Shown: positions 1 through 9,719, counted from the stretch's first letter. The stretch: 64,000 bases of DNA from Thermasporomyces sp040195635 (GCF_040195635.1 NZ_JBEFTX010000014.1:1-64000), one strand, 5' to 3'. Notes: generated by a model not told the origin, from the sequence alone. Translations and numbers: made by a program.

Positions 1-2
1 AG

Positions 3-257
3 CTGGCCGAGTTCGTCCTCGCGGAGGCAGCCAAGGAGCTGGCCGAGCTCGTCCTGTTGTTCTTCGCCGGCCAACGCCCCGACCTGTGGCATGCCATGTG
101 GGCCAACATCAGGCCCAGCAACCAGACGTCGCCGAATGCCATCGGCCGGCTGTGGAGTGAAGAGGCATGTGCCACGGCCTGGCAGATCTACTCGGCGTGC
201 GACAGCGCCGAACACCGCGACAAGGTGCTGGACACCCTGTACGACCTCAAGCCGTAG
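3..257 (+). CDS. C-terminal part of a hypothetical protein (cut by window start)
   Basis: An open frame enters from the left edge and stops at 257, so only the last 84 residues are seen. The visible part begins with two copies of a LAE(F/L)VL helix-like stretch and continues with a Trp-rich segment (WHAMWANIRP, then a WSEEACATAWQ helix). No domain is recognised and no catalytic motif is visible. The next gene lies about 270 bases downstream. A TTG at 57 could serve as an internal start, but the frame stays open to the edge, so a longer upstream gene is more likely. It sits at the outer edge of the accessory region. Confidence 0.5.
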   Translation: MAEFVLAEAAKELAELVLLFFAGQRPDLWHAMWANIRPSNQTSPNAIGRLWSEEACATAWQIYSACDSAEHRDKVLDTLYDLKP

Positions 258-530
258 CCAGGCGCCCGACCGGGAGCCCCAAACCCCCGCGACCCCGTAC
301 AGACTGGTCGCGGTTTCGGCTGGGCGGCTCACCGTCGCCTGTCGACAGAGACCACTGTCCAGACGGCAGCGGCGCGGCCCGGTGGTGACCTATGACCGGT
401 GCGTCAACACCCGCTGTCAACAATGTGCGCGGCGCCTACCTATGGTCACAGCCTGCCCGGGACCAACGCCCTACAGCCGAGAGCCACCGGGGAGATCGTG
501 GAAGAACCCCTGGCCCGAGGGAGTATCGGC

Positions 531-941
531 ATGTCCGAAGATCCGGACCTAAAGTTCCTCAACCGATCCGAGTGCCTTCGGCTCCTCGCCAGCGCCACAG
601 TGGGACGAGTCCTATTCACCCACATGTCGTTACCTACCGCGCATCCGGTCACGTTCGTCCTCGACGGAAACGCTGTCATCTTCCAGACCAAAGACGGCTC
701 AACCCTCGCCGAAGCCGTCGACAATCGAGTGGTCTCCCTCGAGGTCGACGAGGTCGACATCGAACAAAAACGCCGATGGTGGATCAACGTCATCGGCAAC
801 TCCCACACGGTCACAGACCCAGCCGAAACCGATCGCCTATCCGGCCTACCACTGCTGCCCTGGGGATCCGGTGAACACCAACACTTCGTCCGCATCAAGG
901 CACAAGCAATTCAGGGCTGGCGACTCAGACCCGCCGAATAG
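531..941 (+). CDS. pyridoxamine 5'-phosphate oxidase-like flavoprotein family
   Basis: A 136-residue protein resembling the small actinobacterial PNPOx-like split-barrel proteins, which bind FMN or F420 and reduce small substrates. The N-terminal FLNRSECLRLLASATVGRV segment is the usual opening of the family (a Glu-Cys/Glu-Ala helix followed by a glycine-arginine strand). LPTAHPVTFVLDG and VSLEVDEVD are the barrel strands, and HQHFVRIKAQAIQGWRL is the typical C-terminal strand. The ATG at 531 is chosen because it follows a GAGGGAG ribosome site and starts just before the conserved segment; in-frame GTG codons at 399 and 498 are possible. The true substrate cannot be told from sequence. It stands alone. 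Confidence 0.8.
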   Translation: MSEDPDLKFLNRSECLRLLASATVGRVLFTHMSLPTAHPVTFVLDGNAVIFQTKDGSTLAEAVDNRVVSLEVDEVDIEQKRRWWINVIGNSHTVTDPAETDRLSGLPLLPWGSGEHQHFVRIKAQAIQGWRLRPAE

Positions 942-954
942 CCCGCGCTGTTCA

Positions 955-1470
955 CCGGCCTGGCCCGGCCGTGGTCGCCATCGTCGCCCAGCCGCCCAGG
1001 CGCTCGCCGAAGGCGTGGTCGAGGAGTCCGACCTCGTGACCGCCCTGGTCCGCTCGGCGCTCGCGTCGGACGTCGTCCAGGGCGCGGCGCACCGTCCGCC
1101 CTGGAAGGAAACCTACGTCGGCACCGTGGTGCCCGGCACCGAAGCGGCCGGTCTGGCAGCGGCTCTGGGTGCGAACACTGGCGAAGACGAGGTCGTGCTC
1201 GAGGGTTTCATCGACCTCATCTACCGGTCCGACGACGGGCTCGTCGTCGTCGACTACAAGACGGACGCGGTGCCGATGGGCGCGATCAACTCCCGCGTGA
1301 CGCTCTAAACCGTCCACAGCTGGCGGCGTACGTCCGCTGCGTCGAAGCGGCCACCGACCAACAGGTCGCGCACGCCGTCCTGCTCTTCCTCTCCCCCGGA
1401 GGTTCTCACGAGCGCTGGCTCACCCGAAGAGAGCTACACCTATCTGCAACGCCTCCATAGCCGCCCCCGA
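955..1470 (+). pseudogene. RecB/AddA-type PD-(D/E)XK nuclease fragment, frameshifted
   Basis: The frame reading through 1200-1300 encodes VLEGFIDLIYRSDDGLVVVDYKTD, the catalytic core (D..., DYKTD) of the RecB-like nuclease found at the C-terminus of UvrD/AddA helicases. That frame stops at 1308. The next expected strand (QLAAYVRCVEAATDQQV followed by AVLLFLSPGG) continues in another frame between about 1312 and 1440, so a frameshift has split the domain. The helicase part is absent, and the upstream His-containing helix of the nuclease is degraded. This is a remnant of a larger recombination or defence protein and is unlikely to be functional. Confidence 0.65.
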
Positions 1471-1713
1471 AGCAACAAGTCGCACCCAAGGCGGCAACCG
1501 CCTATCCACCCTGCCTCTGTGCTGTGGATCACTGAACACATTTCAAGTCCTGTAAGGACTGTGCCCTTGACCTGCGGCTTCTTGCCTCCGGGGCCTTCGG
1601 GCCGAGCGCATTCCCCGCGCGTGGGATGACACCCTGACCGCGTGCCCAGCGTCGCGGGCGCTGCGCGTTGCTGGATGGAGCCGTCGCTGGGACCAAGGGC
1701 GGCGGGTCCCTTG

Positions 1714-2274
1714 CTACTCGTCCGAGGCTTCGAGCCTTACTGACTCGTCGGTCACACCGATCTGCAGGCCGGTAATCGGCGCAAGCCAATAGTGAAGCAG
1801 TGGGTCAAGGACGCCAACACGCTCGCTCGGTGTGAGGGCTCGGACCGCCTTCGTCGCCGCAGCCAGGCCTCCGGCATGAAGCTCGTCCACAAGTCCGGAC
1901 AGGGCTCCGCCAGAGACCTCGACGGCGAGGAAGCGCGACACGCCAGACCCGTAGGGCCAGCCACTTCCCGGAAGGGATCCTCCTGTCTGGCGGGCTGCAC
2001 GTTCACAGGCAGCAAGCAAGTGGACGATGTGTATGGGGCCGTCCAGGTCGTCGTGCGCGATCTCGTGCATGTGCTGTTGAAGGTCACCGTCACACAGATC
2101 CAGCGCTACGCCAAGTAGCCTCGCTAATGGCGCTGGGTCCACATCCCAGCAGGTGTCGACAGGCCGCCGTTCCGCAGGTGAGCCGCCGAAGTCGACGGAG
2201 TCGACCCACATCAAGTTCCCGAAGACTCCCGGCACATCGGGAGTGTGCTTCTCAAGACCAGGCACTTGCCTCAA
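1714..2274 (-). CDS. hypothetical protein
   Basis: A 186-residue frame starting from TTG at 2274 (GTG at 2265 is an alternative); a purine-rich GGGGG lies just upstream. The composition looks like a real soluble protein: VDSVDFGGSPAERRPVD, then an alternating helical region (ARLLGVALDLCDGDLQQHMHE, IHIVHLLAACERAARQT) and a C-terminal helix ending LRLEASDE-like. No family is recognised and no membrane segment or signal peptide is seen. It is divergent from the restriction-modification operon, with a 330-base gap between them. It could belong to the same mobile cargo, but no functional link is visible. Confidence 0.55.
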   Translation of the reverse strand: MRQVPGLEKHTPDVPGVFGNLMWVDSVDFGGSPAERRPVDTCWDVDPAPLARLLGVALDLCDGDLQQHMHEIAHDDLDGPIHIVHLLAACERAARQTGGSLPGSGWPYGSGVSRFLAVEVSGGALSGLVDELHAGGLAAATKAVRALTPSERVGVLDPLLHYWLAPITGLQIGVTDESVRLEASDE

Positions 2275-2606
2275 CCCCCATGACCTCGCGATGGATACCT
2301 ACGGTAACGCTGAGTCTACTTTAAGCCACGACCTTTACGAGCGCGGGTTCCTGCCCGAGAGGAGTCGACCCCATCCGCGAGTTTGATCACGTACCAAACA
2401 CAAGATCGTCGATCGCCTGACGGCCACGCCTGCTGCCCGGTAGCCTCGCTGCTCGCTAGACCGACGTCCGTGACGACTCGGAGCTGGGATCAGAGAAGTG
2501 GCATCGACGTGACGACCGTCAACCCCGTCGTCGAAACGGCCGGCGGCGCGAGCCGTCCGATAGAACCGAACCATGAGCCCGACCGGAACGACTTCGAAGG
2601 AACGCA
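2275..2606. other. intergenic region upstream of the type I R-M operon
   Basis: No convincing gene is present in these 332 bases between the divergent hypothetical gene and hsdM1. The region must hold the promoters for both directions, but no clear -35/-10 pair stands out. The stretch TCTACTTTAAGCC near 2315 is AT-richer than its surroundings. A GAAGGAACG ribosome site precedes the GTG start of hsdM1 at 2607. Confidence 0.4.
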
Positions 2607-4103
2607 GTGACCGACCGCATCAGTCTGTCCGAGCTGGAGCAGTACCTCGCCAGGGCCGCCGACCTGTTGCGCGGCAGTATCGACCAGGCCGACTTCAAGG
2701 CGTACATCTTCCCGCTGATGTTCTTCAAGCGGATCAGTGACGTCTACCTGGAAGAGTTCGCCCAGGCCATGGAAGTGTCCGGCGGCGACCATGAGTTCGC
2801 GGCGTTCGCCGAGAATCACCGCTTCACCATCCCCGCGGGGAACCTGTGGGACGACGTGCGCAACCACACCGAGAACATCGGCAGCGCCCTGCAGACGGCG
2901 TTCCGCGAGATTGAGAAAGCCAACCCTGAGACGCTGTACGGCATCTTCGGCAACGCGAACTGGACCAACAAGGACAAGCTGCCGGACCGTAAGCTCGCCG
3001 ACCTGCTCGAGCACTTCTCGAGCAAGAGGCTCTCCAACGCGAACGTGGCCGCTGATGTGTTCGGTAACGCGTACGAGTACCTCATCAAGCGCTTCGCCGA
3101 CCAGTCGAATAAGAAGGCCGGCGAGTACTACACCCCCCGCTCGGTCGTCGGTCTGCTCATCAAGATCCTCAACCCTGCCGAGGGCGAGAGCGTCTACGAC
3201 CCGGCCTGCGGCACCGGCGGTATGCTCATCGAGGTCATCGAACATGTCAAGGCCGCCGGCGGCAGCCCCAAGACTCTTTGGGGCAGGCTCTACGGCCAAG
3301 AGAAGGTGCTCGCCACCTCGGCCATCGCCCGCATGAACCTGCTGCTGCACGGTGTCGAGGGAAAGGTCGTCCGCGAGGACACCCTGCGCAGGCCCGCCTT
3401 CTACACCGGCAACCAACTCGCCCAGTTTGATTGCGTTGTCGCCAATCCACCCTTCTCGTTGAAGAACTGGGGCGACAGCGAGTGGGCCTCGGACAAGTGG
3501 GGGCGCAACAACCTCGGGGGCGTCCCGCCGAAGGGGTACGCCGACTGGGCATGGGTACAGCACATGCTCACCTCCGCACGTCCCAAGACCGGTCGCGTCG
3601 CCGTCGTCCTGCCACAAGGTGCACTCTTCCGTCAGGGGGCGGAGGCACGGATCCGGACCCACATCCTCAAGTCCGACGTGGTCGACGCCGTGATCGGACT
3701 TGCCCCAAACCTCTTTTACGGCACCGGCCTTGCCGCTTGCGTCCTGGTCCTGCGCCACAAAAGGCAGCCCAACGAGCAGGGCAAGGTCCTATTCATCAAT
3801 GGAGAGAGCCTTCTCAAGAAGGGGCGCAACCAGAACACCCTGGAGTCCGAGCACGCCCAGCTGGTGCTTGACGCATACGAGACTTTCGGCGATTTTGACG
3901 GCCTCTCACGCGTCGTCGACCTCGACGAGATCGCGGGCAATGACTACAACCTCAACATCCCCCTCTACGTGGCCCCCGCCGATGCCGGCGAGAAGCTGAC
4001 GCTGGAGCAGGCGCTCGCCGACCTCGAAGCCGCCCATGCGAGAGCCGCGGAGGCCCGCTCCGCCCTGGAAGCAGAGCTGGCGAAATGGAGGCTGTCGGTA
4101 TGA
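2607..4103 (+). CDS. hsdM: type I restriction-modification methyltransferase subunit M (first copy)
   Basis: A 498-residue N6-adenine methyltransferase. The N-terminal HsdM_N helical bundle (SELEQYLARAADLLRGSID, about residues 5-130) is followed by the N6_Mtase fold. Motif I, DPACGTGGML, is near residue 200, and catalytic motif IV, NPPF, is near 285. A C-terminal coiled-coil-like tail (LEAAHARAAEARSALEAELA) is probably used for assembly with S. The GTG start follows GAAGGAACG. The gene overlaps the next M gene by four bases (ATGA). It methylates the host recognition site and protects DNA from HsdR. The striking point is that an intact second M follows directly. Both keep all catalytic motifs, so neither looks like a relic. 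Confidence 0.95.
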   Translation: MTDRISLSELEQYLARAADLLRGSIDQADFKAYIFPLMFFKRISDVYLEEFAQAMEVSGGDHEFAAFAENHRFTIPAGNLWDDVRNHTENIGSALQTAFREIEKANPETLYGIFGNANWTNKDKLPDRKLADLLEHFSSKRLSNANVAADVFGNAYEYLIKRFADQSNKKAGEYYTPRSVVGLLIKILNPAEGESVYDPACGTGGMLIEVIEHVKAAGGSPKTLWGRLYGQEKVLATSAIARMNLLLHGVEGKVVREDTLRRPAFYTGNQLAQFDCVVANPPFSLKNWGDSEWASDKWGRNNLGGVPPKGYADWAWVQHMLTSARPKTGRVAVVLPQGALFRQGAEARIRTHILKSDVVDAVIGLAPNLFYGTGLAACVLVLRHKRQPNEQGKVLFINGESLLKKGRNQNTLESEHAQLVLDAYETFGDFDGLSRVVDLDEIAGNDYNLNIPLYVAPADAGEKLTLEQALADLEAAHARAAEARSALEAELAKWRLSV

Positions 4104-5593
4104 GCACGCGAATCACCCAGCGCGAGCTGGAAACCTACCTGTGGGGCGCCGCCATCGTCCTGCGCGGCCTTATCGACGCCGGCGACTACAAGCAGTACAT
4201 CTTCCCGCTGGTCTTCCTCAAGCGGATCTCTGACGTCTACGACGAGGAGCACGCCGCCGCAATGGAGGTGTACGGCGACGAAGAGCTCGCCGACCTCCCC
4301 GAGAATCACCGCTTCGCCATCCCCGATGGCTGCCACTGGGACGACATTCGGTCTGTCACCAGTGACATCGGCAGCACTGTCCTGAAGGCCATGCGCGCGA
4401 TCGAGTCCGCCAACCTCGACACCCTCCCGGGCGTGTTCGGCGACGGCGACTGGGGCAACAAGAACCTCTTGCCCGACTCGACGCTGAGCGACCTGATCGA
4501 GCACTTCTCGACCAAGACTCTGTCGATCGCGAACCTGCCGGAAGACGAGTTAGGCAACGGGTACGAGTTTCTGATCAAGAAGTTCGCAGACGATTCTGGC
4601 CACACTGCGCAGGAGTTCTACACCAACCGCACCCTCGTCCACCTGATGACGCTCATGCTCAAGCCACAGCCGGGGGAGTCCGTCTACGACCCCGCCTGCG
4701 GCACCGGCGGCATGCTCATCTCGACTGCCGCAGAGGTAAAGCGCCAGGGCAAGGAGTGGCGCAATCTGCGCCTCTACGGCCAGGAACTCAACTACGGGAC
4801 GTCGGCCATCGCACGGATGAACCTGTTCCTGCACGGGGTCACCGACGGTCATATCGCCCACGGCGACACCCTGTCGCGGCCGGCATTCCACGACGTGAAG
4901 GGACGCTTGCAGACCTTCGACGTCGTGTTGGCCAACCCGCCCTACTCCATCAAGGCATGGAACCGTGACGCCTTTGCCAACGACCGCTACGGCCGCAACC
5001 TCTGGGGTGTTCCGCCTCAGGGTCGTGCGGACTACGCCTTCTTCCAGCACATTGCCAAGAGCCTCGACCCCAAGACCGGACGAGCAGCGATTCTGTTCCC
5101 GCACGGAGTGCTCTTCCGCCGCGACGAAGCGAGGCTGCGCGAGGCGCTGGTCAAGTCCGACCTGGTGGAGTGCGTGCTCGGTCTGGGCGAGGGGTTGTTT
5201 TACAACTCGCCGATGCCCGCCGCCGTCGTGATCCTCCGCACCAAGAAGGATGCAGTACGCCGTCGGAGGGTACTCTTCATTGACGCCGCCGCGGAGGTTG
5301 CCCGCGAGCAGTCGCAGTCCTTCCTGCGTGACCGGCACCAACAGCGGATCCTCGATGCCTACCGCGCTTTTGAGGACATCGACGGCTTTGCGGCCGTCGC
5401 GGCTATCGAAGAGATCGGGGCTAAGGGCCACACGCTGGCGATCCCGCAGTACGTCTCGCCGTTGTCAGTCGAGGGCGGGGCACCCGAGGTGAGCGTCGAA
5501 GGCGCAGTCGCGGCTTGGCAGAAGACGGCCAAAACATCGGATTGTGCCGTTGCGGACGTTATCGGCCTGCTTCGATCCGGGGTGACCAGGTGA
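4100..5593 (+). CDS. hsdM: type I restriction-modification methyltransferase subunit M (second copy)
   Basis: A 497-residue paralogue of the preceding M subunit. It aligns along the whole length: RELETYLWGAAIVLRGLID at the N-terminus, AdoMet motif DPACGTGGML, catalytic NPPY instead of NPPF, and a shorter C-terminal tail without the Ala/Glu coiled coil. The ATG at 4100 overlaps the previous stop (ATGA) and is preceded by GGAGG inside hsdM1; an in-frame ATG at 4085 is less likely. Its stop overlaps the HsdS start. The two copies clearly differ at the protein level, so this is an old duplication or a two-M system, not a recent tandem repeat. A heteromeric M1-M2-S enzyme is a reasonable inference. 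Confidence 0.94.
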   Translation: MSTRITQRELETYLWGAAIVLRGLIDAGDYKQYIFPLVFLKRISDVYDEEHAAAMEVYGDEELADLPENHRFAIPDGCHWDDIRSVTSDIGSTVLKAMRAIESANLDTLPGVFGDGDWGNKNLLPDSTLSDLIEHFSTKTLSIANLPEDELGNGYEFLIKKFADDSGHTAQEFYTNRTLVHLMTLMLKPQPGESVYDPACGTGGMLISTAAEVKRQGKEWRNLRLYGQELNYGTSAIARMNLFLHGVTDGHIAHGDTLSRPAFHDVKGRLQTFDVVLANPPYSIKAWNRDAFANDRYGRNLWGVPPQGRADYAFFQHIAKSLDPKTGRAAILFPHGVLFRRDEARLREALVKSDLVECVLGLGEGLFYNSPMPAAVVILRTKKDAVRRRRVLFIDAAAEVAREQSQSFLRDRHQQRILDAYRAFEDIDGFAAVAAIEEIGAKGHTLAIPQYVSPLSVEGGAPEVSVEGAVAAWQKTAKTSDCAVADVIGLLRSGVTR

Positions 5594-6783
5594 GCCTCAA
5601 CCTGGACAGGCCCGCCTGGAAGCGCGTCGCCCTCCGAGAACTCGTGCGTCACGTCACCGATCGTGTTGATCCCGAGACCTCCGGCTTGGAGCGATTTCTT
5701 GCTGGCGAGCACATCCCGAGCGGTGAACTCGCGATATCTACCTGGGGGGTCATCGGTGAGGACCCAATCGGCCCGATGTTCTACAAGCGGTTCAAGCCCG
5801 GGCATGTCCTCTACGTCTCTCGACGCACCTACCTGCGCAAGGTCGCCGTACCAGACTTCGAAGGCATAACCGGTGAGAAGACCTTCGTGCTGGAGACCCT
5901 AGACCCGCACGTGCTGCTCCAGGGGTTTCTGCCGTTCGTGCTCTCGGCGGAGCGCTTCCACGCCTATGCCATCGCTAACTCGCGCGGCTCAGTCAACCCC
6001 TACCTCAATTGGGGAGAGCTCTTGGCGTATGAGTTCGACCTACCGCCACTGGAGGAACAAAAACGCCTCGCCGACCTCCTCTGGACCATCGAGGCCGAGC
6101 TACGAGCAACTGAGGACCTTGCGTCCTCGTTGCGGGCTGCTCGTGGGCGCCTTGTCGACGCGTTTCTCAAGCGGCCGGAGTACGAAGTAGAACCGATTGA
6201 TCGCGTTGTTGAATTCCTGCGTGACGGGCCGTTTGGCTCGAAGATCAAGTCTGAGCACTACGCCGATGCGGGTGTCAGGGTCCTCCGCCTCCAGGATGTC
6301 CAACGAGGATATGTCTCAGATGAAGACATTGCGTATCTGGACGAGTCCCACGTCGTGCGGGAGTTGGAGCGTTATCGCGTGGCGGAAGGAGACGTGGTCA
6401 TCGCGGGACTTGGGGATGAACGTCATCCCGTGGGACGTGCATCGCTCGCAGGGCGCGTTGCAGGTGCGGTTCACAAAGCAGATGTGTTCCGGGCGCGCGT
6501 GAAGCAGGACCGCGTGTTACCCGAGTTCTTTGTCAACGTTCTCAACGCTGAGCTTGCCCGGCCGCGAGTCGCCGCGCTGAGTCAGGGAACGACGAGGCTT
6601 CGAATCAACACATCCAATCTCAAGAAGGTTGCACTGCCCTGGCCGCCTGTGGCGGACCAAGGGGCTCTGCTCAGCGCGGCCGGCGAGTTCGACGACGGCA
6701 TTGAGTTGATCAGCGCTCGAATGGCCTCCGCGGCCGCCGTCAGGGCGACCCTCCGTAACGAAATCTTCGGGGGCGGCCGATGA
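5590..6783 (+). CDS. hsdS: type I restriction-modification specificity subunit S
   Basis: A 397-residue specificity subunit with two target recognition domains. TRD1 spans roughly residues 5-150. It ends in NPYLNWGELLAYEFDLPPLEEQ, followed by the first conserved helix (KRLADLLWTIEAELRATEDL). TRD2 begins around VEFLRDGPFGSKIKSEHY, a classic TRD opening, and ends LKKVALPWPPVADQ with a second helix. Each TRD reads one half of a bipartite DNA target. The GTG at 5590 is chosen because it overlaps the hsdM2 stop (GTGA) and begins right before TRD1; a longer in-frame opening into hsdM2 has no family support. The stop overlaps the hsdR ATG. The actual recognition sequence cannot be predicted by eye. 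Confidence 0.93.
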   Translation: MSLNLDRPAWKRVALRELVRHVTDRVDPETSGLERFLAGEHIPSGELAISTWGVIGEDPIGPMFYKRFKPGHVLYVSRRTYLRKVAVPDFEGITGEKTFVLETLDPHVLLQGFLPFVLSAERFHAYAIANSRGSVNPYLNWGELLAYEFDLPPLEEQKRLADLLWTIEAELRATEDLASSLRAARGRLVDAFLKRPEYEVEPIDRVVEFLRDGPFGSKIKSEHYADAGVRVLRLQDVQRGYVSDEDIAYLDESHVVRELERYRVAEGDVVIAGLGDERHPVGRASLAGRVAGAVHKADVFRARVKQDRVLPEFFVNVLNAELARPRVAALSQGTTRLRINTSNLKKVALPWPPVADQGALLSAAGEFDDGIELISARMASAAAVRATLRNEIFGGGR

Positions 6784-9716
6784 CGCAGTTCAACGAAGCC
6801 AACTCCGTCCGGGACTTCATCCGGGGCCTGATGAAGTCGATCCATGTCCAGTTCGTTCCTGGCGCAGAGCTGCCACGTCGAATCGACGAGGTGATGCTTG
6901 AAGGGGCGGTCAAAGCGGCGCTGATCCGTCTGAACCCCGAGATCGAGGCCGATCCAGCGAAGGCCGACGAGGTCATCTACAACCTCCGAGCGATCCTGAT
7001 CGCCGCCCGGACCAGTCCGCATCCCGTCGTGGCGAACGAAGAGTTCATGGCGTGGTTGACGGGACAGAAGTCGATGCCCTTCGGCCCGAGCGGCGAGCAC
7101 ACGACCGTCCGGTTGATCAACTTCGATGACCCTCAGGACGACTCGTCGAACCAGTGGGTGATCTCGACCGAGGTCACCTTCAAGCAGGGACGCGTCGAGA
7201 AGCGCTTCGACCTGGTGCTGTGGTGCAACGGTTTGCCGCTAGTGGTCGGTGAGGCGAAGACTCCGGTTCGGGCCGCGTACACGTGGATCGACGGCGCTGC
7301 GCAGGTCCACGACGACTACGAGCAGAGCATGCCGCAGTTCTTCGTACCGAACGTCTTCTCGTTCGCTACTGAGGGTAAGGACTTCCGCTACGGCACGGTC
7401 GGTATGCCTGTCGAGCTCTGGGGTCCATGGCGCGAGGAGACGACCGACGACGATGCCCCGGCCAAGGTCGGCCTGGTCGCCGTCAAGGAGGCGGTCGAGG
7501 GCGTCCTTAACCCAGCAGCCGTACTGGAGTTCCTGCGGTTCTTCACGGTCTTCGCCACCGACAAGAAGCACCGCAAGATCAAGATCATCGCCCGGTTTCA
7601 GCAGTTCCAGGCGACCAACTTGATCGTCGAACGGGTGCTGCTGGGCAAGATCAAGCAGGGTCTGATCTGGCACTTCCAAGGCTCGGGGAAGTCGCTGCTC
7701 ATGGTCTTCACCGCGCTCAAACTGCGGGCGATGGCTGCGCTGACCAACCCGACGATCCTGATCGTGGTCGACCGCATCGACCTCGACACTCAGATCACCG
7801 GCACCTTCAACGCCTCCGACGTACCCGGACTTCTATCGACCGACTCGCGAGCACAGTTGCAGACGCTGCTGAGCCAGGGTGCGCGGAAGGTCATCATCAC
7901 CACGATCCACAAGTTCGGAGAGGCGCCTGGCGTGCTCGACGCTCGCGGCAACATCATCGCGATGGTCGACGAGGCGCACCGTTCCCAGGAGGGTGACTAC
8001 GGGCAGAAGATGCGCGAGGCCCTGCCCAACGCGTTCCTCTTCGGCTTGACCGGCACACCGATCAACAAGCGTGATCGCAACACGTTCATGTGGTTCGGAT
8101 CGCGCCAGGACGAGGGCGGCTACCTGTCACGCTACTCGTTCCATGACTCTATCCGCGACGGGGCCACCCTGCCGTTGCACTTCGAGCCGCGCCTGTCGGA
8201 CCTGCACATCGACCAAGAGGCCATCGACACTGCGTTCGAGGAGCTGGCGGTTGAGGAGCGGCTGACGGAGGCTGAGAAGATCACCCTGTCGAGGAGGGCC
8301 GCCTCGATCGAGGTTCTGATCAAGACCCCTTCACGGATCGCGAAGATCGCTGCCGATATTGCCGCCCACTTCAGCGCCAAGGTCGAGCCGCAGGGGTTGA
8401 AGGCGCAGGTCGTCGTCTACGACAAGGCCTCGTGTGTTGCGTACAAGGAGGAGCTCGACAAGCACCTCGGCCCGGACGCGTCGACAATCGTGATGTCGAG
8501 GTCGCGTGGCGACTCAGCCGACTGGGCGAAGTGGACGCCGGCCGCGGACGAGCTGGAACGCATCGTCGCGCGGTTCAACGACCCCGCCGACCCATTGAAG
8601 ATCATCATCGTCACAGCCAAGCTGCTCACCGGGTTCGACGCCCCCATCCTCTACTGCCAGTACCTCGACAAGCCCCTCAAGGAGCACACCCTCCTGCAGG
8701 CGATCACTCGTACCAACCGGGTCTACCCGCCGAACAAAACTCACGGCCTGATCGTCGACTACCTAGGCATCTTCGACGACGTCGCCAAGTCACTGGCCTT
8801 CGACGAGAAGTCCGTCCAGCAGGTGATCTCCAACATCGATGAGCTCAAGGCACAGGTCCCGCCGGCCATCGCCTCAGCGCTCGCGTTCTTCCCCGCCGTC
8901 GACCGAACCGTGGGCGGCTACGAGGGCCTCGTCCAAGCTCAGTCCGCGATCGCGGATGACGCCACAAAGGACGCCTTCGGTCTCGCCTATAGCGTCGTCT
9001 CGCAGCTGTGGGAAGCAACCAGCCCGGACCCGATGCTCGCGCCGTATCGCGACGACTACCGCTGGCTCACTGACGTCTACGAGTCGGTTCGTCCATCCGA
9101 CATCACCGGCCGACTCGTGTGGCATGCACTCGGAGCCAAGACCATCGACCTGATCAACGAGCACGTCCAGGTCGAGATCCCGCAGGGAGACGAGACGATC
9201 GTCCTCGACGCACAAACGATCGAGGACCTGATGACAGGCAAGCGCAACGACATTCCGCCCGAGGAGGTTGAGAGGCAGATCACCGCCCGGATCGCGCGCC
9301 ACCTCAACAACCCCGTCTTCATCGAACTCGGCCAGCGGCTCAACGCATTGCGGGAGAAGTACGCCGACATCCAGCAGTCGAGCCTCGACTTCCTGCGGGA
9401 ACTGCTTGAGCTGGCCCGCGACACTGTCGCTGCTGAGAAGGCGGCAGCGGACGTGCCTCGAGAGGAGCAGGGCAGGGCCGCGCTCACGGAGCTCTTCGAA
9501 ACCCTCAAGGGCGACGAGACACCCATCATTGTTGAGAACGTCGTGAACCGGATTGATGAGGTCGTCCGCGGTGTCCGGTTCGAAGGCTGGCAGGCCACCA
9601 TCCGGGGCGACCAGGAGGTCCGGCAGGCGCTCCGGCGCACTCTCTACGTTCAGTTTAAGATCCGCGACCCGGACGTGTACGACAAGGCGCTGAGCTACAT
9701 CCGCGAGTACTACTGA
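6780..9716 (+). CDS. hsdR: type I restriction endonuclease subunit R
   Basis: A 978-residue restriction and translocation subunit. The N-terminal nuclease domain has FDLVLWCNGLPLVVGEAKTP (catalytic D...ExK around residue 157). It is followed by an SF2 helicase motor with Walker A FQGSGKS near 300, DEAH box VDEAHRSQ near 396, motif III LTGTPI, and the C-terminal motif VI region (LLQAITRTNRVY). The C-terminal helical domain (about 830-978) normally docks on the M2S core. The start ATG overlaps the hsdS stop (ATGA), so all four genes form one translationally coupled operon. All catalytic residues are present and the length is normal, so the system looks active. Confidence 0.95.
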   Translation: MTQFNEANSVRDFIRGLMKSIHVQFVPGAELPRRIDEVMLEGAVKAALIRLNPEIEADPAKADEVIYNLRAILIAARTSPHPVVANEEFMAWLTGQKSMPFGPSGEHTTVRLINFDDPQDDSSNQWVISTEVTFKQGRVEKRFDLVLWCNGLPLVVGEAKTPVRAAYTWIDGAAQVHDDYEQSMPQFFVPNVFSFATEGKDFRYGTVGMPVELWGPWREETTDDDAPAKVGLVAVKEAVEGVLNPAAVLEFLRFFTVFATDKKHRKIKIIARFQQFQATNLIVERVLLGKIKQGLIWHFQGSGKSLLMVFTALKLRAMAALTNPTILIVVDRIDLDTQITGTFNASDVPGLLSTDSRAQLQTLLSQGARKVIITTIHKFGEAPGVLDARGNIIAMVDEAHRSQEGDYGQKMREALPNAFLFGLTGTPINKRDRNTFMWFGSRQDEGGYLSRYSFHDSIRDGATLPLHFEPRLSDLHIDQEAIDTAFEELAVEERLTEAEKITLSRRAASIEVLIKTPSRIAKIAADIAAHFSAKVEPQGLKAQVVVYDKASCVAYKEELDKHLGPDASTIVMSRSRGDSADWAKWTPAADELERIVARFNDPADPLKIIIVTAKLLTGFDAPILYCQYLDKPLKEHTLLQAITRTNRVYPPNKTHGLIVDYLGIFDDVAKSLAFDEKSVQQVISNIDELKAQVPPAIASALAFFPAVDRTVGGYEGLVQAQSAIADDATKDAFGLAYSVVSQLWEATSPDPMLAPYRDDYRWLTDVYESVRPSDITGRLVWHALGAKTIDLINEHVQVEIPQGDETIVLDAQTIEDLMTGKRNDIPPEEVERQITARIARHLNNPVFIELGQRLNALREKYADIQQSSLDFLRELLELARDTVAAEKAAADVPREEQGRAALTELFETLKGDETPIIVENVVNRIDEVVRGVRFEGWQATIRGDQEVRQALRRTLYVQFKIRDPDVYDKALSYIREYY

Positions 9717-9719
9717 AGG

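Noticed and set aside
2490..3758. A 422-codon minus-strand open frame
   Set aside because: Antisense to hsdM1; no family features.
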